Positions 28,574 through 36,307 of a stretch of DNA of 64,000 nt are shown piece after piece (the stretch's first letter is position 1; every line of letters begins with the position of its first letter). The stretch is taken from NCBI GenBank assembly GCA_019459455.1, contig JAIBEX010000009.1:124001-188000 (forward strand). Reading direction: 5' to 3'. Under the pieces are notes generated by a model. The model did not search any database, was not told the DNA's origin, and worked only from the letters and a program-made list of their open reading frames with translations. This DNA is from Weeksellaceae bacterium (GTDB lineage Bacteria > Bacteroidota > Bacteroidia > Flavobacteriales > Weeksellaceae). Both the position numbers and the translations under genes were made by a program.

Positions 28574-29350
28574 ATGCTGATTGAAAGCCTTCACAACGAA
28601 AAAATAAAAAACCTGACCCGACTGATCTCCGACAACCGCTTCCGGAAAAAATCCGGGATTTTTGCGGTGGAAGGCAAACAGGAAAATGAAAGAGCGGCGA
28701 AATTCGGTTTTCAACCTCAGGATTTTTTCATCTGCGAAAGTATTTTCGATGAGGATTTTCCAAAGGGGAAAATAAACCTTGTCTCGGAGAAGATTTATGA
28801 AAAACTGGCCTATCGGGGCACTTCCGAAGGAATAATTGGGGTTTACAAAACCAGGAATCAGGATTTGAATGGGTTTGTTCCAAAGGAAAACTCATCGCTC
28901 ATCGTCGTGGAGAGTGTAGAGAAGCCGGGAAATTTGGGCGCTATCCTCAGGAGCTGCGAGGCTTTCGGCATTGATGCCCTCGTAATCACTGATGCGAGAG
29001 CGGATTTTTATAATCCTAATGTAATCCGTTCCAGCGTGGGCTGCCTGTTTGGGATGAATCTATTCCAGTCGGACAATGTGGAGCTCGCTGAATTCTTAGA
29101 GAAGAACCGTTTCAATATCTTCACCACCCTGATGGATGAAAGTTCGGAAGACCTTTATAAAAAAGACCTTACGGGGAAAAGTGCACTCCTATTCGGCACC
29201 GAACACTCGGGACTAAGCGACTTCTGGACCGGCAAAGGAAAAAACACCCTCATTCCTATGGCCGGCAGCATAGATTCCCTCAACCTCAGTAATGCAGTAG
29301 CGATATCCTGCTACGAAATATTGAGACAAAAGCTTCAGAAAAAGACATAA
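28574..29350 (+). CDS. TrmH/SpoU-family RNA 2'-O-methyltransferase
   Basis: 258 residues. An N-terminal substrate-binding domain ('SLHNEKIKNLTRLI', 'GIFAVEGKQENERAAKF') precedes a SPOUT knot domain with the three family motifs: 'VEKPGNLGAILRSCEAFG', 'LLFGTEHSGLSD' and 'IPMAGSIDSLNLSNAVAI'. It uses AdoMet to methylate ribose 2'-OH in tRNA or rRNA; the exact target cannot be read from the sequence. Follows rmuC and ends at a bidirectional terminator. Confidence 0.93.
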   Translation: MLIESLHNEKIKNLTRLISDNRFRKKSGIFAVEGKQENERAAKFGFQPQDFFICESIFDEDFPKGKINLVSEKIYEKLAYRGTSEGIIGVYKTRNQDLNGFVPKENSSLIVVESVEKPGNLGAILRSCEAFGIDALVITDARADFYNPNVIRSSVGCLFGMNLFQSDNVELAEFLEKNRFNIFTTLMDESSEDLYKKDLTGKSALLFGTEHSGLSDFWTGKGKNTLIPMAGSIDSLNLSNAVAISCYEILRQKLQKKT

Positions 29351-29387
29351 AAAAAACCGCTTCGCGAAGCGAAACGGCCTTTTTTAC
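29350..29387 (-). terminator. Bidirectional terminator with perfect CGCTTCGCGAAGCG core
   Basis: The 14-bp palindrome CGCTTCGCGAAGCG lies between the methyltransferase stop and the convergent lipoprotein stop. On the minus strand it runs into eight T, on the plus strand into CGGCC and six T. It ends both converging transcripts. Confidence 0.85.
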
Positions 29388-29400
29388 TTGTGTTTACTAA

Positions 29401-29601
29401 TTACTTAGTATTAAGTGTGTCTACTGTAGTTACAGTTTCTGTTACTACATCTACTGTATCCTCAGTTACTACCTGTACGGTATCCTCAGTTACTACCTGT
29501 ACGGTATCAGTTGTTTCAGAAGCGTTGTCAACAGTTTCAGTTTTCTTACAAGCTACAAGAGCTAAAGCAGCAAATGCAGCTACAAATAATGACTTTTTCA
29601 T
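29401..29601 (-). CDS. Small Thr/Val-rich lipoprotein (paralogue A)
   Basis: 66 residues. A lipoprotein signal with LVAC and Cys18, followed by KKTETVD. The mature part is a Thr/Val/Asp repeat in which DTVQVVTE occurs twice in tandem, encoded by a perfect 24-bp duplication (29460-29507). The first 25 residues are almost identical to the neighbour at 29714-30052, so the two are paralogues with divergent tails. No family recognised. It has its own perfect promoter at 29647-29676 and ends at the bidirectional terminator. Confidence 0.8.
   Translation of the reverse strand: MKKSLFVAAFAALALVACKKTETVDNASETTDTVQVVTEDTVQVVTEDTVDVVTETVTTVDTLNTK
29460..29507. repeat. Perfect 24-bp tandem duplication inside lipoprotein gene
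   Basis: Unit 1 at 29460-29483 and unit 2 at 29484-29507 are identical. The unit length is a multiple of three, so the frame is preserved and eight residues (DTVQVVTE) are duplicated. This could vary in copy number. Confidence 0.9.
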
Positions 29602-29646
29602 AATGTTTATATTTAATTTAATTAATTATTCTTTTTTTAACGCGTG

Positions 29647-29676
29647 CAAAAGTACGCTTTTAATTTAAACCCACAA
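29647..29676 (-). promoter_or_regulatory. Promoter of small lipoprotein A
   Basis: Minus strand: TTG (29676-29674), 19 bp, TACTTTTG (29654-29647), then CACGC. Exact TTG-N19-TAnnTTTG with the same GCAC continuation as the ribosomal promoters, suggesting strong expression. Confidence 0.9.
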
Positions 29677-29713
29677 ATATTTTAATTAATATTGCGGAAG
29701 TTTTTGGTGATGA

Positions 29714-30052
29714 TTACTTAGTCGCTTCTTTAACGGCATTCTTTGCATCCTTTGCAGCACCGGCAGCGGCATCAGCAGCACCTTTGGCAGCATCGGCAGC
29801 TCCAACAGCAGCATCTTTAGCAACTTCAGCACCAGCAGCAGTTGTTGCAGAGGCAGCATCAGAAGCAGCATCTACAGTAGCAGTAGCAGCAGAATCGATT
29901 ACCATAGCAGCAGAATCAGCAACAGTAGAAGCAGAATCTGAAGCAGCTAAAGCAGCAGAATCAGCAGCGTTAGTTGTGTCAACGGTTTCAGTTTTCTTAC
30001 AAGCTACAAGAGCCAATGCAGCGATACCAGCTACGAACAATGATTTTTTCAT
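29714..30052 (-). CDS. Small alanine-rich lipoprotein (paralogue B)
   Basis: 112 residues. The signal MKKSLFVAGIAALALVAC has Cys18, followed by KKTETVD, nearly identical to paralogue A downstream. The mature part is a run of Ala/Asp/Ser/Lys with an 11-residue-like periodicity ('GAADAAKGAADAAAGAAKDA'), predicted to form amphipathic helix similar to LEA or Lpp-type proteins. Possible roles are an outer-membrane spacer or stress protectant, but this is inference. A -7 match TACCTTTG lies at 30120-30127. Being outward-facing and repetitive, it should be abundant but variable between strains. Confidence 0.8.
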   Translation of the reverse strand: MKKSLFVAGIAALALVACKKTETVDTTNAADSAALAASDSASTVADSAAMVIDSAATATVDAASDAASATTAAGAEVAKDAAVGAADAAKGAADAAAGAAKDAKNAVKEATK

Positions 30053-30119
30053 AATAAATTGTGATTAATTTGTTTTGGTTGTTTTATAATTTTACACTCC
30101 TTCATCATTTTGAACAGGA

Positions 30120-30127
30120 CAAAGGTA
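30120..30127 (-). promoter_or_regulatory. -7 box upstream of alanine-rich lipoprotein
   Basis: TACCTTTG on the minus strand matches TAnnTTTG, 68 bp upstream of the ATG. The -33 region is A-rich without TTG. It is divergent from the plus-strand promoter at 30143-30173, the two elements almost touching. Confidence 0.45.
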
Positions 30128-30142
30128 TAGTGTGAAAAAAAT

Positions 30143-30173
30143 TTGTTTCGGAAAATTAATTGTAATATCTTTG
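30143..30173 (+). promoter_or_regulatory. Promoter of unknown membrane protein gene
   Basis: TTG (30143-30145), 20 bp, TATCTTTG (30166-30173). Near-consensus with one extra spacer base, 61 bp before the TTG start at 30234. Confidence 0.65.
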
Positions 30174-30233
30174 TAAACGAGTTTTACAAAATAACAATTC
30201 TGAATATCAGCCTCTTAAATACTTTCAACAAAT

Positions 30234-31403
30234 TTGTCAAATTTAGAATTATTACATTTTGAGCAGCTGAAAGACAAGGTTCAGGCTCAGTATTTAAAAA
30301 GTCACACTCCCTCCCATGATGAAATTTCAAAATGGAAGGGCATTGACATTATTTATTTTCAAGAAGATCTGAGGAAAATCGCCAAAGGCAACATCAGCGA
30401 AAAGACCTTCTATACCTATTTCAAAACATCACCGGTAACCAAGATCCCGCGTATCGATATGCTAAACATCCTCAGCATTTATGCAGGTTACGTGTCGTGG
30501 TACGATTTCAAAAAACAGAATCTTTTTGAAAACGAGACCCTGAATGACGGGGATTTAAACAGCAATACGTCCGAACCTCTAATCGGCAATTCTTCTGCAA
30601 AGCAAAACAGTATGCTTCCTGAAGAAAAAATTGATGAGATTCCGCATTTTCCACAAAATGATGCTGATTTACAAAAAACAGCTATTGAAAATCAGACAGT
30701 TGTTCAAAATGAGCATGTTTTTGAAACTTATGATACGACGGAACAGCGGTCGGTAAAAAAGTCCTTCAAAAAGTATATTCTGGGCTTTTCGACCGTTGTG
30801 CTCGGACTGCTTGCCGGATTCCTGGGATTTGGCGACCGGCTGTTCGATAAGACCTACACTTATTGCTTTTCGGATGCTGACCGTAATACTTCCATTCAGA
30901 ACACCCTGGAGATAAAGGTGATCAAGGAAAATGAATCTCCCATCCTGTACAGAATAAAACCGGGTGAATGTTTCAATTATCCCACCAAGGATAAGGTGCT
31001 GAGAATGGAAATCACCTCTCCCTTTTATGAAAACCTGCAGATTAACCGTAATCTCGAAGCAGCTCCCAGAGACGAGAATATTGAACTGAAACCCGACGAC
31101 TATAAAATGGCAGTTTATTATTTCTCTAAGAAAGATATCTCGGGCAATCCGGATGAAGCACTGAACCTCATCAAGCAGAAAAGAAGGGAACTACAGAGCA
31201 GAATAAGTGATAATGCTTTGATTTATCAGGTATACGACAGCGATTTATATGGGATTGAAACCCTGGATAAACAAAAATACATAACTTTGGTAACCACCCC
31301 TACGACTTCACTTAGAAATCTCTCGGTTATTGAGATGAAAAGGGAAAAGGGGAAAATAGTTTCCATCAAATTTAAAATAAAAGAAGATGATGAAAATCAA
31401 TAG
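30234..31403 (+). CDS. Unrecognised single-pass membrane protein, TTG start
   Basis: 389 residues. The only plausible start is TTG at 30234: an in-frame stop lies 16 bp upstream and the next Met is deep inside a conserved-looking domain. The N-terminal ~100 residues form a compact helical domain ('DEISKWKGIDIIYFQEDLRK', 'ISEKTFYTYFKTS', 'PRIDMLNILSIYAGYVSWYD'), probably cytoplasmic and HTH-like in character. An acidic linker follows. One membrane helix (about 183-202) leads to a periplasmic C-terminal half containing 'YRIKPGECFNYPT' and 'PDDYKMAVYYFSK'. This layout suggests a sensor or anchoring protein. It overlaps the following lipoprotein gene by 17 bp. I do not recognise a named family. 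Confidence 0.8.
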   Translation: MSNLELLHFEQLKDKVQAQYLKSHTPSHDEISKWKGIDIIYFQEDLRKIAKGNISEKTFYTYFKTSPVTKIPRIDMLNILSIYAGYVSWYDFKKQNLFENETLNDGDLNSNTSEPLIGNSSAKQNSMLPEEKIDEIPHFPQNDADLQKTAIENQTVVQNEHVFETYDTTEQRSVKKSFKKYILGFSTVVLGLLAGFLGFGDRLFDKTYTYCFSDADRNTSIQNTLEIKVIKENESPILYRIKPGECFNYPTKDKVLRMEITSPFYENLQINRNLEAAPRDENIELKPDDYKMAVYYFSKKDISGNPDEALNLIKQKRRELQSRISDNALIYQVYDSDLYGIETLDKQKYITLVTTPTTSLRNLSVIEMKREKGKIVSIKFKIKEDDENQ

Positions 31404-31965
31404 GTTAGGTTTATTATGGATTCTTGTGATGTTATTTTTTTCCTGCAAAGAGAAGCAGGACAATCTTTCACTCGAACAGGTTAAGTACAACAGCAATAAA
31501 ACCAGTTATCCATCTGCTAAAATGGACAGCATACAGGCCATCAACAAGATTACCAAGCAGAAAGTCCGGGAAGTTCTGGAGCTTTCAATATTATATAATG
31601 CGGGAAACCAGGATACAGACATCGATTCGGCCCTCTATAACCAGATTCTGGGATATTTTTATAAGCCTGATTCCACAACGGTCGGTAAGCTGCTGACGGA
31701 ACTGGACAGTCTGAAGGTGGGAAATACAAAGATCAACACCTTTGAAGTCACAGAACGCTATTTTAAAAAAGACACACTGAATTTCGCTAAATTCAGTGTC
31801 CAGTATCTTGATAAAAACAACAAACCGATTGGAAATTTTGACCGCGAAGCCCAATACATCCTGGTTCCTGCGGAAATCCAGTTTAAAAAGGAATTTAAAT
31901 TCTATTTCCTGAATTTCTATCAAAAACCTCTGAAAGACAGCATTTCAGTCGGGGTCACCAAATAG
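31387..31965 (+). CDS. Unrecognised lipoprotein coupled to the membrane protein
   Basis: 192 residues. The signal ends LFFSC with Cys20, then KEKQDN. The mature part is mixed helix/strand without a motif I can name ('QAINKITKQKVREVLELSIL', 'SALYNQILGYFYKPDSTTVG', 'TFEVTERYFKKDTLNFAKFS'). The ATG lies inside the last codons of the upstream gene, so the two are translationally coupled and probably act together at the envelope. The 3' end overlaps the convergent 5-formyl-THF cyclo-ligase gene by 46 bp. Start at 31387 or the adjacent ATG at 31390. Confidence 0.8.
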   Translation: MMKINRLGLLWILVMLFFSCKEKQDNLSLEQVKYNSNKTSYPSAKMDSIQAINKITKQKVREVLELSILYNAGNQDTDIDSALYNQILGYFYKPDSTTVGKLLTELDSLKVGNTKINTFEVTERYFKKDTLNFAKFSVQYLDKNNKPIGNFDREAQYILVPAEIQFKKEFKFYFLNFYQKPLKDSISVGVTK

Positions 31966-32489
31966 TCAAGTCTGACATCCGATCCGGTTAGGTCATCTAT
32001 TGTTTCCTGCGGCGAAAAAAAACTTACCCCAACCTTCACACAACGGTCATCTATTGTTTTGAAGAAGCCGTCATAATAACCTTTACCATACCCTACCCGT
32101 TCACCGCTGGGGTCGCAGTAAACCAATGGAGTAATCACATAATCGAAATCGGTCACTCCACTGTCTCTACTGCTTACCGGTTCAGCGATTCCCCAGCTAT
32201 TTTGAGCCATTTCGGTGTGTTTTGTAAACTCCACTGCGATAATTTTATCTCCGACCATTTTTGGCAGAAATATCCGTACCCCATTATTCAGGAAATGTCT
32301 GAAGAAAAAACCGGTATTAACTTCATTGAATTTTGAAATGGACATAAAAACATGAATCTTCTGTTCTTCTTTAACTTCAAATTGAGATATGAAATTTCTG
32401 AAAATCATATCCGAAAGTTTCAGAACCTCCTCATTAGAGAGATTTTTCCTTTTATCAAGATATTTTTTTCGAAGTTCACTTTTGGTCAT
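31920..32489 (-). CDS. 5-formyltetrahydrofolate cyclo-ligase
   Basis: 189 residues. Converts 5-formyl-THF to 5,10-methenyl-THF with ATP, returning stored folate to one-carbon metabolism. The N-terminal 'MTKSELRKKYLDKRKNLS' and the C-terminal 'SGERVGYGKGYYDGFF' (folate/ATP loop) are family signatures, with 'DYVITPLVYCDPSG' before it. Starts 1 bp after the ferredoxin stop. Its last 46 bp overlap the convergent lipoprotein gene. Confidence 0.94.
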   Translation of the reverse strand: MTKSELRKKYLDKRKNLSNEEVLKLSDMIFRNFISQFEVKEEQKIHVFMSISKFNEVNTGFFFRHFLNNGVRIFLPKMVGDKIIAVEFTKHTEMAQNSWGIAEPVSSRDSGVTDFDYVITPLVYCDPSGERVGYGKGYYDGFFKTIDDRCVKVGVSFFSPQETIDDLTGSDVRLDYLVTPTEMLSFRGF

Positions 32490-32490
32490 T

Positions 32491-32721
32491 TTACGTCTCT
32501 TTTACAGAAATGATTTTCACAGGGCAGGCCTTTGCTGCTTTCTCGCATGGTTCGAAGGCCTCCTCCACCGGGGTTTTTAAAGTGAAAAAACCTTTTTTGT
32601 CCGTTGACTTCAGCAAAACAGACTTGCCGTCCTTCCTGGACATCCGGAAATATTCGGGCGCAAATTCTGCACAATAATTGCAGCCTATGCATTTGTCGCG
32701 CTGGAGCGTTATTATTACCAT
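32491..32721 (-). CDS. 4Fe-4S ferredoxin
   Basis: 76 residues. 'CIGCNYCAEFAPEYF' supplies C11, C14 and C17, and C66 in 'KACPVKI' completes a single 4Fe-4S cluster; C59 is an extra cysteine. Low-potential electron carrier. It sits between a U32 peptidase gene (25 bp upstream) and the folate cyclo-ligase, all on the minus strand with minimal spacing. Confidence 0.92.
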   Translation of the reverse strand: MVIITLQRDKCIGCNYCAEFAPEYFRMSRKDGKSVLLKSTDKKGFFTLKTPVEEAFEPCEKAAKACPVKIISVKET

Positions 32722-32746
32722 CTGCTTAGAAGTGCCTTACCTTTAG

Positions 32747-33991
32747 TTACGCCTGAACAATTTTATACAGCTTATCGCTCGGCCTCACCCGGAAATCAGT
32801 CTTGAAGGTAATAACATCAGATTTTGAAGCTTTTTCGGCGGTAGGCTTCGCGTCCACCTGCATGGCTTCAAGGACCATTTCCTGGGAACCTGTTGTAGGA
32901 CCCTGGATGAGCACCGTATCGCCGACAGTTATATCATAGGCTTCAATTAAAAACTCCGCAATGTTGGATTTTGGGTAAAAATGTCTTCCTTTTCCCACAT
33001 ATACCTTTTTCTGAGTCGCGCTGGACCCTGAATTTGCTGACCATTCCCCAAGTTCCTGTCCCAGATAATATCCGGACCAAAAACCTCTGTTGTACACTGT
33101 TTCGAGCTGCTTCATCCATCCTTCCACTTTTTCCGAACTGAAGGTTCCGTCTGCAATAGAATCAATTGCTTCCCTGTAACATTTGGTAACTGTAGCTACA
33201 TATTCCGGAGCTCTGCCACGGCCTTCAACCTTCAGAACCTTAACCCCCGCATCTACAATCTCATCCAGAAAACCGATTGTACAAAGGTCTTTTGGCGACA
33301 TCATATATTCATTGTCGAGTTCAATCTCAAATCCGGTTTCCTGATCCGTAACCGTATATTTTTTGCGGCAGTTTTGCTTGCACGCACCCCGGTTGGCGGA
33401 CGAATTTGCAGAATGAAGACTTAAGTAACATTTTCCGGACACCGCCATACATAACGCGCCATGACCAAATATTTCCACTTCAACAAGATTGCCTGATGGG
33501 CCTTTTACCTCCTCTTTCACGATTTGGTCGCATATCTTTTTGATCTGTGTGATACTCAACTCCCTGCTCATAACCATTGTATCAGCAAAAAGAGCATAGA
33601 ATTTTACGGTCTCAATATTGGTAATGTTGATTTGGGTTGAAATATGCACCTCGAATCCAATCTGTCTCGCATATGAAATCACGGCCTGGTCCATCGCAAT
33701 CACGGCTGTAAGCCCAGCAGCTTTGGCCTTGTCCAGCAGCGTCTTTATAATGGTTAAATCATGGTCATAGATGATTGTATTCAGGGTCAGATAGGTACGC
33801 ACCCCCTTTTCGCCGCATCTTTTAGCTATTTCAGGCAGGTCATCCAGTGTAAAGTTAAGGGAGGCTCTGGCACGCATATTCAACTGTTCTACCCCAAAGT
33901 ACACAGAGTCTGCACCATTATCTATAGCTGCCTGAAGTGACGTAAAATCACCTGCAGGAGACATGAGTTCTATTTTTCCGCTTTTTGTCAT
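32747..33991 (-). CDS. U32 family peptidase / tRNA-hydroxylation TrhP-like protein
   Basis: 414 residues. 'IELMSPAGDFTSLQAAIDNG' and 'ADSVYFGVEQLNMRARA' are the U32 N-terminal signature. The cysteine cluster C181, C188, C204, C208 ('GALCMAVSGKCYLSLHSANS', 'NRGACKQNCRKKY') matches the positions that bind a 4Fe-4S cluster in characterised relatives (UbiU/UbiV). In E. coli the paralogue TrhP is needed for 5-hydroxyuridine at the tRNA wobble base, so peptidase activity is doubtful. The tight downstream ferredoxin suggests an electron donor. A -7 box TATCTTTG lies 25 bp upstream. Confidence 0.9.
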   Translation of the reverse strand: MTKSGKIELMSPAGDFTSLQAAIDNGADSVYFGVEQLNMRARASLNFTLDDLPEIAKRCGEKGVRTYLTLNTIIYDHDLTIIKTLLDKAKAAGLTAVIAMDQAVISYARQIGFEVHISTQINITNIETVKFYALFADTMVMSRELSITQIKKICDQIVKEEVKGPSGNLVEVEIFGHGALCMAVSGKCYLSLHSANSSANRGACKQNCRKKYTVTDQETGFEIELDNEYMMSPKDLCTIGFLDEIVDAGVKVLKVEGRGRAPEYVATVTKCYREAIDSIADGTFSSEKVEGWMKQLETVYNRGFWSGYYLGQELGEWSANSGSSATQKKVYVGKGRHFYPKSNIAEFLIEAYDITVGDTVLIQGPTTGSQEMVLEAMQVDAKPTAEKASKSDVITFKTDFRVRPSDKLYKIVQA

Positions 33992-34015
33992 TTTCTATTG
34001 ATGCTAAAATTTTTG

Positions 34016-34023
34016 CAAAGATA
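34016..34023 (-). promoter_or_regulatory. -7 box upstream of the U32-ferredoxin-cyclo-ligase operon
   Basis: Minus strand TATCTTTG followed by CAAA, 25 bp before the ATG. Consensus -7 sequence but no TTG at 19-20 bp upstream. Confidence 0.5.
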
Positions 34024-34198
34024 AGATATAAAATTTTGCCTATGTAGTGCCAAAATGACAGTCAATTTCCGATAGATATTCACAATTGTTTAGCACAAAA
34101 ATGGTTTTAACAGTCTATAAACATTAAAATGTACCAATTCCTGTTAAATTTTAGTTAAATCTGAAACAAAACCCGTTTTTAACGGACTGATCTAGCAT

Positions 34199-34206
34199 CA
34201 TATTTG
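34199..34206 (+). promoter_or_regulatory. Variant -7 box upstream of the Do-type protease
   Basis: CATATTTG, one mismatch from TAnnTTTG, with TTT 19 bp upstream, 31 bp before the ATG. The same CATATTTG variant occurs upstream of the SusC gene. Tentative. Confidence 0.35.
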
Positions 34207-34237
34207 TTTAAACAAAGACGAAAAGAACAATTATACT

Positions 34238-35758
34238 ATGAAGAATATTTTTAAAGGATTACTACCGTATGCGGTAGTAGGAGTAATTTCCGGCGCAACG
34301 ACCTTTGGAGCGATTAATTATTTTGACCAAGGCAGCAATAATGATGATTCTTCCTATTTTACAAGTGCGAAAAGCGATGTCACCTTTGCAGGCTTCAATC
34401 AGGCAGCGATGGGGGAAGATTTTATCAAAGCCGCAAAAACTACTGTACCAGCGGTAGTAACAATCAAAAACTATTCAAACAAAACTTCAGGGAGAAGCAG
34501 TGAGCAGGATATATTTGAATGGTTTTTTGGCGAACCAAATAACAGAAATCAGAGAAACCAGCAGAGACCGGACAATATCCCATCAGGCATGGGCTCGGGT
34601 GTAATCATATCTCCTGACGGTTACATCATATCTAACAATCACGTGGTTGCCGGCGCGAATAAACTGGAAGTAGTCCTCAGCAACAAGAAAAGCTATATCG
34701 CTACACTCGTCGGCACTGATCCAAATACAGACATCTCCCTTCTGAAAGTTGAGGAGAAAGGACTGCCCTATCTGAATTTTGCAAATTCAGACAATGTGGA
34801 AGTCGGTCAGTGGGTTCTGGCAGTAGGAAATCCGCTTGGCTTAAATTCCACCGTTACGGCAGGTATTATCTCAGCAAAAGGACGTGGAATAGGAATTTTG
34901 GGAAGCCAGGGTAAAGCGAGCAACCCTATTGAAAGTTTCATACAGACCGATGCGGCGATTAATCCGGGGAATTCAGGTGGTGCACTTGTAAATCCGAACG
35001 GAGACCTTATTGGGATCAATTCTGCGATTTCATCAACGAACGGGTACTACCAGGGGTACGGTTTTGCAGTTCCCGCTAACCTGGCAAGAAAGATAGTGGA
35101 AGATATCAAAAAATTCGGTCTTGTACAGAGGGGTTTCCTTGGAGTTAATTCTCTGGACCTTTCAAATGATCAGCAAGTGGCTCAATACAACCGACAGTAC
35201 AAGACCACCCTCAAAACTGGCGACGGAATCTACGTTACAGACATCACTGAAAACAGCGGTGCGGAAGATGCCGGTTTGAGGAAGGGAGATGTTATAACCA
35301 AAATCGACAACACGCCGATTTCCGATTTCGCAGACCTGTCCCTGGCAGTTGGAAGCAAAAGGCCGGGTGATGCAGTGCTCGTTACCTTTATCCGGAATGG
35401 CAAGGAATCCGTTTCCCGCGTTACACTGAAGGACCAGAAGGGAAATACCTCAGCCAGAACTCGTGCTGACCTTTCGGTGTCTGAGAAAATTGGAGCTGAC
35501 TTTACACCATTGAATGATAAATTCAAGACCGATTACGGACTCAACAGTGGGGTCGTAACTCAAAATGTACAGGAAGGAGGCGAAATGGCCAAAATCGGGA
35601 TCGTTGACAATTATATTGTTATTGAAGTGAACGGTAAACCGGTAAATTCCCAGAAAGATGTAGAGAACATCCTTAAAACGCACAGGGGAAATGTACAGAT
35701 TAAATTTGTAGATGAATACGGCAGAATTTATACCAAAGGGTTTGTAATGCCGAACTAA
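34238..35758 (+). CDS. Do/DegP-type periplasmic serine protease
   Basis: 506 residues. An N-terminal signal anchor (about 8-28) precedes a trypsin-like domain with catalytic H135 ('IISNNHVV'), D165 ('PNTDISLLKV') and S246 ('INPGNSGGALVN'). Two PDZ domains follow (about 285-380 and 410-505). HtrA/Deg enzymes degrade or refold misfolded envelope proteins. The LA loop carries an Asn/Gln/Arg-rich stretch (100-112). Monocistronic, with a variant -7 box upstream and a terminator 18 bp downstream. Confidence 0.95.
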   Translation: MKNIFKGLLPYAVVGVISGATTFGAINYFDQGSNNDDSSYFTSAKSDVTFAGFNQAAMGEDFIKAAKTTVPAVVTIKNYSNKTSGRSSEQDIFEWFFGEPNNRNQRNQQRPDNIPSGMGSGVIISPDGYIISNNHVVAGANKLEVVLSNKKSYIATLVGTDPNTDISLLKVEEKGLPYLNFANSDNVEVGQWVLAVGNPLGLNSTVTAGIISAKGRGIGILGSQGKASNPIESFIQTDAAINPGNSGGALVNPNGDLIGINSAISSTNGYYQGYGFAVPANLARKIVEDIKKFGLVQRGFLGVNSLDLSNDQQVAQYNRQYKTTLKTGDGIYVTDITENSGAEDAGLRKGDVITKIDNTPISDFADLSLAVGSKRPGDAVLVTFIRNGKESVSRVTLKDQKGNTSARTRADLSVSEKIGADFTPLNDKFKTDYGLNSGVVTQNVQEGGEMAKIGIVDNYIVIEVNGKPVNSQKDVENILKTHRGNVQIKFVDEYGRIYTKGFVMPN

Positions 35759-35776
35759 TGAATACGTTTTAAATTA

Positions 35777-35808
35777 AAAAACGCTTCAGTGATGCTGAGG
35801 CGTTTTTT
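35777..35808 (+). terminator. Bidirectional terminator after the Do-type protease
   Basis: AAAACGC-TCAG pairs with CTGA-GCGTTTT around TGATG with one mismatch; six T follow on the plus strand and six on the minus. It separates the protease gene from the convergent ridA unit. Confidence 0.85.
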
Positions 35809-35842
35809 ATGCTTAATTTTTATTTAATACTGCGAATATTTC

Positions 35843-36307
35843 TTATTTGCTGGTATGGTTGCGGTTCATTTTATCGGAGAGGAGCCTTTTCTTTTTCCTT
35901 TCATAAATAACCTCTACGATTTTTCCCCCGATCCAGGAAAAGGGGAAGAAGGTCAAAAAGATGCAGATCTTATAAAAAGTAGGGTGGTAAGGAAAGATGA
36001 TGATATCCAGCATTGCCAGGAAAAGAAGTACAAAACCGATAAGGATAGCATAGGCCACCTTTCCGTACTTAACGATGATTGCAGTAGCCACACCGCCCAC
36101 AACGGAACCAATACCCGTAAAGAGAAGCAGGAAGCCGAAGAAGCCTTCATCATGTTCAACTGACTTGAGGAAACTTTCCCAGCGCTCAAAAGGTGCGAAA
36201 TCCTCAAATGTAACCCACCTCGGGTTAGCCCGGATTCCCAGGGTGATTAGGAGCAGGGCTACTGCAAGCCCTACCAGAACCGCAAAAGTATTTCGCAGAA
36301 AATTCAT
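35843..36307 (-). CDS. Hypothetical four-helix membrane protein
   Basis: 154 residues with four hydrophobic segments at roughly 7-25, 57-79, 84-103 and 112-130. A basic cytoplasmic tail follows ('YERKKKRLLSDKMNRNH'). No domain recognised. The ATG shares one base with the ridA stop (TAATG), so it is translationally coupled to ridA; the functional link is unclear. Confidence 0.75.
   Translation of the reverse strand: MNFLRNTFAVLVGLAVALLLITLGIRANPRWVTFEDFAPFERWESFLKSVEHDEGFFGFLLLFTGIGSVVGGVATAIIVKYGKVAYAILIGFVLLFLAMLDIIIFPYHPTFYKICIFLTFFPFSWIGGKIVEVIYERKKKRLLSDKMNRNHTSK

Noticed and set aside
29460-29507. 24-bp direct repeat as a CRISPR fragment
   Set aside because: Units abut without spacers, number two only and encode protein in frame.
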